Shown here: positions 41,651-52,158 of the stretch, in pieces
Layout of the letters: each line of letters begins with the position of its first letter
Numbering within the stretch: the stretch's first letter is position 1
Origin: Amoebophrya sp. A120
Taxonomy: Eukaryota > Sar > Dinophyceae > Syndiniales > Amoebophryaceae
Direction of reading: 5' to 3'
DNA length: 64,000 nucleotides
Assembly: GCA_905178155.1 (NCBI GenBank)
Contig: CAJINV010000011.1
Location: 2,947,144 to 3,011,143, forward strand
Notes under the pieces: model-generated
What the model saw: the letters and a program-made list of their open reading frames with translations, nothing else
Told to the model about the DNA's origin: nothing
The model's database searches: none
Program-made: the position numbers and the translations under genes

Positions 41651-44479
41651 TTATGAGATGAAACTGCTGGTCACCACGGACCGGTCCTGCGGGGGCACCC
41701 ACTTTTGCGTGATTTTCTTCCTTTGCGTGAAGAATTCCATGCAGCCCTCACCGGTGACGTCCGAACTCCCAAAGTTGCTCTTGTTCATGCCCCCGAAGGA
41801 AAATGGCTCGCGCGGCACCGGTACGCCGATGTTTACACCCAGCATCGCGGCGGAAAACCGTTTCAAAAAGTAATCCGAGTGCTGGCCGATGGAGGTGTAG
41901 ATGCAGGCGGCGTTGCCGTAGGGGTTGGCGTTTTCGATGGCAATGGCCTCGTCGAAGGTCGCAACTTGCACGATAGACAATACCGGGCCGAAGATTTCCT
42001 CCTTCACGGCGGCATCCTCCGCGGAACTGTGCAATAAGACGGTCGGGCCGACCCAAAACCTGATTTTTTTTTGGCACGTGATTAAACTAAAAAACGCGGG
42101 GGGGGGGGGAAAGTCGAGTAGTTGTAGACCCCCGCCAAGACAAATGGCTATCCTAAAGATACTGGTGCGGACGCAGCCGATGCTGGTGCAGCCCAAAAGC
42201 AAAAGCACGATTAAAGCGTGGCCAAATAAATCAAGACTACTTTTCAATCTGCAGATAATTACCCTTGTTTCTCCTGCCAGCTGCGGCCGTCTACGAGCAC
42301 CTTGGCTCCGTCCCGAGACTCTGCTTCGTTAATGTATCGCAGAATCTTGTCCTTGCTCAACTGATCGATCACGGGACCGATTTCCCCTGTTTCCTGTCCG
42401 GCTTTCAATGCCTGTACATTTATTTTTTTTCGTAATAATTCTGTTCGTATTTTTGATGAAGTCTGTCTGCAACAACTAGTAACTCAAAGTCAAACTCCTT
42501 ACACCCTGTTATACAACACATGAAAACATTTTTGAACGCAAAACAAGAGATCCAAACCCATGTTGAGGGTGTCACAAAAACATCACGGAAAAAATCATGA
42601 CAACCAGATCTACTTTATACCGAGGCTTTTTGGACGAGCAGTTCCAAAAATTTTGGTTGCACATCCCCGACCATGATCAGCACTGACGCTGCCATACACC
42701 TCTGTCCCGTCGAGCCGGCGAAGGAATTCATAATGTCCGAGGTGCCTGTTGTTCACTGATGTGAGATAAATCCTCGCGATCATCTGCCAAGCACACCATG
42801 AAAAAAGGGACATCAACGACCAGCAACTTCAGGCCTTCTTCTTTTTCTCAGCAGGTGCAGCTGCCCGTACAAGGAGTTAGTATGTCAGGGGGAGAACAGA
42901 CAAAGGCAACTCAACGTCAATCCAAAAAATTTAAGTACACATATCATAGTCCGCGTCCGGTAGCACACACAGGTGGTTCTTCGCTCCGCCCAGACACAGG
43001 GCCCGCTTCCCGAGGCAGGTGGCCCGCTCCTGAATGAGTTTGGCAACGTGGGATGTGCCGACAAACGTGACAGCTTTCACGTCGGGGTTTTCCATTAACG
43101 CGTCCACGGTCGGCTTGGTGCCGTTTACCGTCTGGAAAATACCATCGGGAATGCCGGCCTTCTTCATTAGACCGGCAATGTACGTCATTGTGAGGGGAAC
43201 CTGAAGCAAACATTTTATCTCTTCATGTTGCAAGGCACAGCACTATACATCCTAGTACTGCTTAAAATCCTCTCTCTTTTTTCGAAAGACCATAGTACTA
43301 AATTGATAACATAGGTATTACCACAAGAGGAACTACAGTCAACAATTCAAAGAGCCAGCAAAGAGCAAAAATCACAGCCCAGAACACCTTCTCACCTTCT
43401 CACTGGGCTTCAGTATGACCGCGTTTCCGCAGCCGATAGCGATCGGCACCGTCCAGAACGGCACCATGACCGGGAAATTGAAGGGCACGATGCTGCACAC
43501 CACCCCCAACGGGTCGCGCTGATCGCGGCAGGTGATGCCCCGCGATACCTCCAGATACCGACCGCAAATCAGCTGCGGTAAGGAGGTGGCCCACTCCAGG
43601 GTCTCGATACCTAGGGAAAAGAATTTACCACAATTTTTGCATGTACTTAAGTGCGATTTAGTATTCAGACCTCTTGTTCCAAAATACATTTTGACATTAG
43701 CGATCAGGGCCTTCTAGCGATACTAGGCCTACAGGCGATAAAAAAGCCGTTCTGTACAATGTACAGAACGGCTTTTTTATCGCCTGTAGGCCTAGTATCG
43801 CTAGAAGGCCCTGATCGCTAATGTCAAAATGTATTTTGGTTTTCGACCTGCTTCAGAAGAACCGGCCTTCCGTCAACTTCTCATCGACTCATGCTGCACA
43901 GGAGGTGGAGCTCCTGATCCTAAAAATGACCCCTGTACTTATACTTTTATTTGTTCTTCGTATCATCTTCATAAGTGCTACCCTTCATCAAACTGGCCAT
44001 CGCTTCTGCTTTGTTCTTCCCGTGTTCCTGTTTAACCAGTTCCACAATGTCGTTGGCATTTTCCTCCATCAAGTACTATCCCAGAGAAAAAAGCTGGCAG
44101 GGCATATTTGTAATGCAAAAATAAATACACGCAAAAATTTGTCATGGGTGGCCCCCTAGCATGCTGCTTCGGATATGCAATGCAGATTTTTTTGCGTATT
44201 CATTTTCGCATTACAAATATGCCCTGCCAGCTTTTTTGTGTGTGATAAGTGCTTGAGCTTGAACAGCGCCTGCACTCGCGTCTTCACTGTCAAACTGCCC
44301 CATTTTACCTGCGCTTTCTTCGCGATCGCCACGGCCTCGTCCACCCCAGCCTTGGAAGTCACCGGCACGACGGCAATCACCTGCGCAGTTGCGGGGTCCG
44401 TCACCTCGACGGTATCCACCGGGTCGGCAACGGCGACGTACTCGCCGTTGATGAAGTTCTCCACCTGTTTGATCTGCAT
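41651..44479 (-). CDS. Methylmalonate-semialdehyde-type CoA-acylating dehydrogenase
   Basis: Exons 44479-44248, 44076-43982, 43610-43396, 43200-42939, 42745-42621, 42411-42263 and 42059-41651 give 493 residues, the usual size of the ALDH6 family. Landmarks in order: FINGEYV at the start; PFNFPVMVPFWTVPIA and ILKPSEK (cofactor region); VTFVGTS (nucleotide-binding helix); LGGAKNH, where ordinary ALDHs have Glu but this family has Asn; the catalytic GQRCMA near residue 280; EIGPVID; EEIFGPVLSIV; NPYGNAACIYTS; PFSFGG. Family knowledge: NAD-dependent oxidation of methylmalonate or malonate semialdehyde with CoA, in valine and pyrimidine breakdown in mitochondria. A TTGGCAG acceptor-like site just upstream of the ATG leaves room for an upstream exon with a targeting peptide. 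Intron 1 is a family I introner; the other five are GT-AG. Confidence 0.92.
43611..43981 (-). other. GT-AG intron carrying a perfect palindrome
   Basis: Coding-strand boundaries AAGG|GTAGCAC and TTCCCTAG|GTATCG. It joins M-K-G to I-E-T-L-E-W, as expected for the family. It contains the palindrome at 43679-43839. Confidence 0.8.
43679..43839. repeat. Perfect 161-bp palindrome (80-bp arms, 1-nt centre)
   Basis: The two 80-bp arms are exact reverse complements around A at 43759; pairing breaks at the next base on both sides. The arms end with CCAAAATACATTTTGAC outermost and GCCGTTCTGTACA at the centre. In RNA this would be a long hairpin inside a dehydrogenase intron. Confidence 0.95.
44077..44247. 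mobile_element. Introner, family I (dehydrogenase intron 1)
   Basis: TATCCCAGAGAAAAAAGCTG and the inverted TATCACACACAAAAAAGCTG, both followed by GCAGGGCATATTTGTAATGC-type sequence. Duplication AGTAC/AGTGC. Joins K-L-K-H to L-M-E-E-N in frame. Confidence 0.92.
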
Positions 44480-46650
44480 CTTCTTGAAGCGCTGCCAAGA
44501 AGGGGAGTGGCTGCTGCTGGAGTTGTAGGAGTGGAAAAGGGAAAGGCACAGTGCTGGATTCTGTATATAGATACCTTGGAAGCAGCCAATGCCAACGATA
44601 ATAATCTTACAGCGTAATCAAACTTAGTCAGTTATCGAGAACAAAATTCGTTGGTAGTTCGTACTACGGTTTGGTCGGAGGTTTCAATACTATTATTATT
44701 AACTGGCGGGTCGTGGATCGGTTGAGAAAGAATATTCCAAAACCGGACCTTTTTGTTTTTCGCCGGGTTTTGATCAATCAAAAACTAATTCGGATAGTTC
44801 AAGTTTATTTGTCGCAAGAATCTGTAAGGTGCGATGCTTATTGTTCACCGAGATCGACGTCAACATCTGCAGACCGTTTTTTAGCGCTCGCAAAACTTCC
44901 GGTCCAACAGAAGATGAACAATAGCACCAAACCAATGCCTAAGATCACCATGCGGCTGTAGATCGTCGTGACTTTTTTATCGCAAAGACAAAGCAACATC
45001 TATATCGAAAGAAAATCAAAAAAGCGCCGCCACTTCTAGCTCATGCTACGGGGTATGTAGATTTTTGATACACATGAGGACTTTGATTGTTGATCACACG
45101 CGATAAAAATACCGAAAGAACGGAAACGAATGAATCGAATGATCCAGGTGTAAATTACACTAGTGCTTAGTATTAGTTCACCTAGCGCATGCACGGTTCG
45201 CGAGCGCTGCCGCAGCTTGGGGAAGGGGTCCAGTTGTCCTGATCATCCGAAAGAAAGAATCGTGAAACGCGATCCAAAAAGTACAACCTCTTGCGCTGCA
45301 ATCTTGATCATGGTAGAGCTATCAAATTATATTACCCCTATGTATTATTCACAACAACTACTCGAGGACAGCTGCTAACTTCGCACCAGACTGCCGATGG
45401 AACACAAAATCTACATCCGAGTTATGTGCGTGTGAAAGTCTCGAAGCTTTTACGTGGCAGGTTTTTGTTTTAGGTTCCGATGGAGAATATTTTGTAGCTC
45501 TTGTTCGTCATGTACTCACACGTCGTGTCAAGTGAAGTTGTACCCAAAAAATATCATATTTATCGTACTAGCAGGTTGCACAGGCAAAACTAGTACGGTA
45601 GGCGGTTGTCGAGCCAAAAAATGAAAATGAATCTTCCGGCTCGACATAAGTAAGTAACTCACTTCAACTGGAGTTTGGTAATTCATAAGCAACAGCACTG
45701 GCCGCAAGCAGGGCGCAATAACTTTTTTTGCTAAAAATTAAATCACAAAAACCCTTGCACGAAAATCAATCAACCGGTCGTGGCTCACATAAAGGACCAG
45801 AATTAAATGAAATTGAATTCATTGTAAGTGCGATTTAAGCTCAGAATTAGGCCAGTCACTACAACGCCGTCCTTTGACAGCGCGCAGAGCTGATGCTGCA
45901 GCAGCGAATCCTAGTAGACCACTAGGTGTAGTTCTACTAGTTGTGGTTTTGCAATAGAAATGCAGAATTTTCAAAAGCTCTAGAGATTTTTGCAGGAGCA
46001 GTGCGCGTGACAGGCTGCGTTCATCCTGCACGAGCTACTGGCTTTTCTCTAAAAAAAAAGAAATACAAGTAGAGGAAAGAATTGAAATGCAAATAGACAT
46101 CTGACCAGCGCAAGTAAAAATTGAAGAAAAACCGAGTACCTGTATTTGGTATTTAGATTTACCAATACCAATAAACTGTCAGCCTTTTTGCCATCGTTCT
46201 TCGGGCATGTAGTCAGTACACAGCGTCTAATTTCCACAAAAGCCGCAGAAAAAAAGCGCAGAGCAGAAGACACATCGACTGATGTAGCCACGCACCGCAT
46301 ACAAGAGTACTACGCAAATGGCGACAACATGATTTAGGTGCGAGTCCTACTTGTATGCAGCGGCGGCAAGAGCGCTAGTGACTATTTCCGATCCAGGAGT
46401 GCAATAAAAAATGCACATTGCTGCGGGTCCGCGCTCACCGGTTAAAGCTGACGCTTGAATTGTAAAGGTGTGTAGCTGTAGCTAGCACAACGTCATAACA
46501 TATTTACGCGAACGGTTTTAAAAACGTCGTGGTCAGCAACTGCACAAACAACTGGGTTCTTCAACTTAAAGGTTGCACACTGAGAAATAAAATCCTTCAA
46601 CTGCACTCCATCGTTTACGAAGATCTAGACCTCACTGAATAAATTACATC
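44480..46650. other. Spacer; little coding evidence
   Basis: Moderately AT-rich DNA between the dehydrogenase start and the exonuclease gene end. The only candidate I would keep is the small frame at 44838-44999. No introner or retroelement is recognised. Confidence 0.4.
44838..44999 (-). CDS. Possible 53-residue single-span membrane protein
   Basis: A minus-strand ORF with a short Cys/Lys N-terminus, one hydrophobic span (MVILGIGLVLLFIFCW) and an acidic tail ending DVDLGEQ. The hydrophobic block followed by Lys/Arg has a real membrane-anchor look, but the frame is short and no homologue is recognised. It could be the last exon of an unrecognised gene. Confidence 0.25.
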   Translation of the reverse strand: MLLCLCDKKVTTIYSRMVILGIGLVLLFIFCWTGSFASAKKRSADVDVDLGEQ

Positions 46651-49600
46651 TCACTGAAATTGTCGTCCCCCAGCGCCTGGTGCGGCTTTGCCGCTTTTTT
46701 CCGCCTTCAGAGTTTCAGCGGCGGGCTTGCGGCGGGAGGCAGTAGAAGAAGTGTACTTGCTTTTGTAACTTCCATACTCGTCCCACGACTGGTCTTGCGA
46801 TGGCCGTCGGGGCTTCCCAGAACTACCGTGGTACGGATGCCCGGCGTGGCCTGTGATAGTGATTTTGTCGATTAATTATACATAGCACATGAAAAAGGAC
46901 ACGTAAATCGATTTTACACAACCACTTCTAAACGACAAAAACTGAAAAGGAAATCACGGCCTTGATACCGCCCTTCCCAGTCTCGGCACCGGGTGTTGCT
47001 GCAGATGTCGTTGCTGCATTTGGATTGCCACTCGTGCTCGCTCCTCCGTGAGAAGAAGTCGTGCCCCCGATCGGCGTCGCACCAGCGGTCTCCGCACTAC
47101 TTCCTTGCTCGTGTTGTGCTCCCGGGTGCGAGTTTCGGGGGAGCTGCTGTTGTCCTCCCCAAGAAGATTGGTGGTAGTGTTGACCCCCGTAGTGGTTGTA
47201 GCCAGAAGAATTGTAATGTCCGCTGCTGGTTCCGTAGCTGTGGTTGTTGGCATGGTTGTTCCCAGCAGAGGACGTTGACAATGCTCCCTGGTGCTGCCCT
47301 TGACTATTTGTCCCATGGTTCTGCCGCTCCTCCTTGACTGCGAGCCGGTAATTCATGTGTCGGAACAGCCGAAGGGCCATTTCCGCGTCCTTTGCCGCGT
47401 AACGAATCTGGTGCGCCGACAGCGGTTCCTCGGCGGACCAGTCGGGTATAAACCGGTCAGGCGTTGCAATGTCAACTGGTGTTCTTTTCACTATGATAGA
47501 TAAATTTGGACGTAGGACTAGGACTTTATTCTTATTGTCTCCCATGGAATTCAGACATGAGAAACACAAACATAGAGAGCTCCACGCTTTTCGCAATACA
47601 GCTTCAGTTCATACTCTAGTGAGATGTTCTTTGGAGCTCCCGGACTTGTTGTCATGCGCATTGCACTGGGGATAGGCTCGCTGGCTTGAAAAATACTAGG
47701 GCGACTTTCACGTGACAAAGACAAGCGCAAGCCTCCGCAGCTTTTATTTGTGAAAAAATAACATCAGTTGAGATTTTCACATCTGAACGCCGCATATCGG
47801 AGATCTGGATTTTTTTGTCCTTGTAACCCTTCAGCACGTCGTTCCCGAAGTAGTACTGCGCCATCTGCTCCAGGCTGCGGCCCCGCCTCCGGCCCGTCTC
47901 CTGCGTGAAGATGTGGCGCAGGTCCGGCATGTTGCCGACCTTGACGCGGAAGCTCGCTTCCAGGCGCGGTTTGTCGCAGTCGCCCACCACGGGGAAGATG
48001 CACTTGCTCACCGCGAACTTCTTCTCCAAAAAGGGCGGGAGCCGCTTCCGGGCCCGCACCTCGCCGAGCTCGGCGCCGCACGCGCTCGTTTTCGTCGTGC
48101 GCACCAGCACCTGCTTGCCGTCGTCCGCCGCGAACTGCATCAACGCCACGCCGTGGTGGTGCTTCAGACTCCCGTTGTTCGGCTCCGGCCGCCACTCCAT
48201 GTCAAACCCGAAGATCTCGTGCTTCTGAAACCACTCGTACACTTTCCGTAGCAGAGCTCTGTCGGCCCGTCCTCCTTGGGACGAGCCGTGAGCTGGTTTA
48301 TCTGGGCAACAGGTCCGGCCTGCCGCCGGGGAGAGTGCCGGCTGCTGCTGCTGTTCTTGTGGTACTGGTTCAATGTTTGAGTCTGCATTTTTATCACCCT
48401 GCGATTTTATTTCCACTGGATCTTCTTGTTTCATCTCCAGCGAGGCTGGAGGTTTCTCGACGACAGGGTCCCCAACATTTTGATTTTTATCCTCGTTCTC
48501 CTGCGTAGATTTTTCGACGTCAGCGGTTGTTTCTTTCTTCTTGTTGCCAGTGGATGTTGGCTCGACCAAATTTGTCGCCCGTGACGCCGATTTCGGGTCA
48601 ACGTACGGTGACACGGCCTCGCCCAGGAACTCCTCCAAAGTTGTCACCTCTGGCTGTTCTACCTGGATAATTTCGTCACCCATCTTTGTGAACGGGAACG
48701 CAGCACTGGTGGGAAATGTACTTGTAGAAGTTGTGATAGCTTTTGATCCTTCAGATGAGGTAGAAACACCACCCCCAGGTTGCTGTACCGTGACGAGCTG
48801 CTCCACCATGCTGTCTGACGCCGCCCCACTGCACGAAGCGGAACAGGAGGCCGTCGTGTTCTCCTCCTCCAGAGTCGTCAAAGTAGTGTTCCCCTCCATT
48901 TGTACGGGTTTCATCATCTCCCGACTAGAAATCACCGGAGAATCCACGGTGACTGACGCAGAGGAATCATGATCTTCAACCGCACCTACTTCCTGTCCCT
49001 CGGTTCTAGTAGTCCTCTCCTCGTCAGCCGCCTTTACTATTTTCCTTTTCCCATCAGCCGCAGCCGCAGCCATCGCATCGGGGGAAAGCACTTGCTGCAC
49101 CGGGCTGCTCTTGCACGACCCGCCCCGCGAGGACACCGTAACGCTGCCGACCAACCAGGGTGCGATGTTTACGTTTTCCATGTCCTTTTCGGCACGGAAG
49201 TTCTCGATCACGGCAACCGCCGCGTCCGGGAACTCGGTCAAGTCTAAATCCGGATCCAACGCGTCGAACAAGTACAGGTCCTCCAAATCCACCGGCCCGA
49301 GGACGTCCAGGTCGTGCCCATTCCTGCCGGTCAGTCCAGAGGCGGCAAGAGACGTCGCCGACGCTGTCACCGTGTGGTACGGCTGCTGATTGTTTTTGCG
49401 GTTATTGGACGACGAACTTCCTTGGTGGTTCTTGTGGGAGGTTGTACCGTCGACGTTCTGATTCTGGTACGACGATGTCGAGGATCTGCCTCCAGCTGCG
49501 GCTCCTGGTGGTCCTCCTGTGTTTACAGTATGATTTCCCCCGTGATGGTGGAGTTGTTGTGAATGTCCCCCTGAAGTAGAACTCCCCACAGCCGCTCCAG

Positions 49601-51353
49601 ATGCACCAGCACTTGCGCTTGCAACGCCTGTTGTGCTGCCTGTCACAACATTATTCCCGGAGGTCATGTTGTGCTGCTGTTGATGGTAGTGCCGAACGGC
49701 GGCCGCGTGTTGCTGCAGATGCTGCTGGATGTGTTGCTGCGCCGCGGGATTCGCGATTCCCGCTGCGTAATAGGGATTCATGGCGTACCAATTTCCGCCC
49801 CCGGGACCGGGAGGGAACGCGGCATGATACTGCGCCGCAGCGGGGTGCTGCACAATGGCCACCGGAGGACGGGCAGCTCCCGACTGCTCCGGAACTACAG
49901 CTGGGAGTCCTACGGTTGTTCCCAAGACGCGGTGGTAGATGGAGGGGCCCGTAGTTCTTGAAGTAGAAGTAGAGGACTTCTTGTTCGCCCCGGCAGAGGA
50001 CGTTGCAGCTCCAAGTCCAGCAGCCGCTGTCGTTTTACTGTTTACTTTTCCGGTTGGAGCCTGATCGTTCACGACCTCTTTATTTCCACCAACTGCCGTA
50101 CCGTTCTTGTCGGCTTGAGTTGTGCTTCCGTCAACGACGCTCTCCTGCTCGCCGGTAGTTCTAGTAGTACCGCCCTCAGGTAATTTGTTACTTGGGCTCG
50201 ACGTCTGCTTGCTGGAGATTTGATCATGCGTCTTGAGGTTTGTGACACAACTCACGTCATTGTTCGCATTTTTCACATCCTCCGCATCGGGAACAAGTAA
50301 AGCATCTTCTTCTCCTGCAGCTCCTGCACGAACCCTTTCTTGATCACCCGCTGCACTGCCTTTTCGAAGATCATCTTGTGTGGGATTTGTTGCTGCTGCA
50401 GCATCCTTCGAAGATCCTGAGGTTCTTATTTCGTCCTTTGCGGAGGAACAAGTAGCCGCACCTCCTGCAGTAGCCGAGGACAAGAGTGCCGCCCCTTCGC
50501 TGGACGGATGAAAGGCTGCCGCCTTGGGATTCATTGGCGTGCTCTTCTTTGGTGCAACAACACCAGCAGCAGTAGGAACAACTACAGGTTGATGTAGTTG
50601 TTGAGCCGGTGCGGCGACCAGAACGGGCACTGCCTGTTTTGAGCCGCCCCTGCTTGCCGTCTGCTTGGACGAGTTGATCGCGGCCAGGACCGGCACGACA
50701 GCACCCGGCGGGATCTGCTGGTGGTGATACAAAGCGGCTCCTGGGTTATGCGCCAGTGCGGCTTGTCCGTGCTGGTGCTGCTGCACCATGGCAGCTGCGT
50801 AATGATGTTGTTGGGGATTCACGAGAATCGGATAAGCAGCTCCACCCCCGCCCGCAGGAACAACGTACTGCATCCTGGTACTAGCCGCGGCAGCGGCCTG
50901 CTGTTGGTAGACTGCGGCGGGGTTCGCCCCGGGAACAAGATGTTGGTTAGGGAGATGCTGCATAGGCACGAGGTTTGCCGGAATGCCACCGTAATAGACC
51001 CCGCCGGAGGTGATCCCCTGCATTGGGTGCGCAACAATGTACGGCACGCCGGGGGCACCTCCGTTTTGCGACAGGACTTGGTACGCGGCTTGCGGCTGGC
51101 CGTGGGGTGGACCACCGACTGATGTACGGATCATCATTGGCTGGGCGGAGGTCGCGCCCAGCGTCGTGGACCCGCCTTTAATATTATTCCCGTGCTGCGG
51201 TTGTGCAACATTGCCAGTCACAGACACGCTGCTCGCTGAAGTTGTACTGCCGCCTTTCTGTTGACCCGGCCCTGAAGCTGAAGGACCCACCATCAGCTGT
51301 TCTCCGTGGCGGCGGCCACCGCGACGAGACGAGGCTCTTCGATTATGTGACAA
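46651..51353 (-). CDS. Low-complexity protein with C-terminal 3'-5' exonuclease domain
   Basis: Exons 51353-47774, 47489-46969 and 46850-46651 give 1,431 residues. The first thousand or so are Gln/His/Gly/Ala/Ser-rich, with His-Gln runs and one conserved-looking acidic block (DLEDLYLFDALDPDLDLTEF). The exonuclease domain starts near residue 1030: motif I FDMEW near 1047 (D-x-E), VALMQFA, VVGDCDKPRL, SLEQMAQYYFG, and motif III YAAKD near 1224 after the first intron. This is the DEDDy arrangement of WRN/RNase D-like nucleases, which trim RNA or DNA 3' ends with two metals. The tail is Gly/Ser/Tyr/His-rich, then basic. Intron 1 is an atypical introner-like insertion; intron 2 (46851-46968) is GT-AG. 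A role in RNA turnover or repair is inference. Confidence 0.85.
47490..47773. mobile_element. Introner-like intron without clear TIR
   Basis: Flanked by a duplicated TTTTC within a 7-bp TTTTCAC repeat; contains the internal TTGTCATGC motif. No inverted repeat is visible at the ends. Removing it with one duplication joins R-S-D-V-K to R-T-P-V-D-I in frame, inside the exonuclease domain. Confidence 0.6.
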
Positions 51354-52158
51354 CGACGAAACGATGTGACGCTGACGATTTTTTGGTCGTACTTCAGATA
51401 ATATAAATTTTACAAATTCAACTTTCTTCTGGCGTGTTTAAGTTAGTTTAACAGACGACAAACAACGACGAAATGACAAGCTAGTAGCGCAATATCCCTC
51501 ATTTCTTTTTCTACCCTACTAGAACATAAGATTCCGGATGAAGCGCACGGATGAAGGGTGGTGTTTGCATGATTGTGATTGTGACTCACATTCATCATGT
51601 AGATCATATTGCCGAAAAAGTGAAGAGAAACTCAAACTGCACAAGCGCAATCACAACAACATCAAGAATGAAACCAAACATCATGTAGAATCAAAATTCA
51701 TAGGAAACAAGAAGAGCGCCCTCTTCGCTCTCTCTCCAGCTCTGAACCGTGGGGGCTTTCTTCATCTCTTCTGCTCAGAAGCGTGCAGGGATCGTCTCTT
51801 CGTTCACGATTGGACCGTAAAGAATCTACTGAATTCTCGTGGGCACTTGTTCTTCAAGTTCATTTACTGAAGATCCACATGATTCGGGAACAACACCACT
51901 CAACGAGATCACGAAGTGGTAGTGGTAATTATCTCGAGCGATTGCGATAGGCGATTGTATCCATCTAGTACACCACTCAGCTCATATCAACCAGGTCGAT
52001 TCTAACTCTTGCGCGCGTTGCAGGATGAAAGTAACGTAGTAGCAGCCTCAGCATGGAATGACGTTCAATGGGCTTCGAGTAGGAAGTACGCTCTGTTCAG
52101 TTTCTTGTACCTGGTGCGCTCCTTCTTCTAAAAAGCCTTTTGCAACCAGCGCCCTTAC
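51354..52158. other. Spacer; no supported gene
   Basis: Upstream of the exonuclease gene and downstream of the beta-galactosidase gene. One plus-strand frame (51538-51870) is Cys/His/Lys-rich but shows no domain. Nothing else is supported. Confidence 0.4.
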
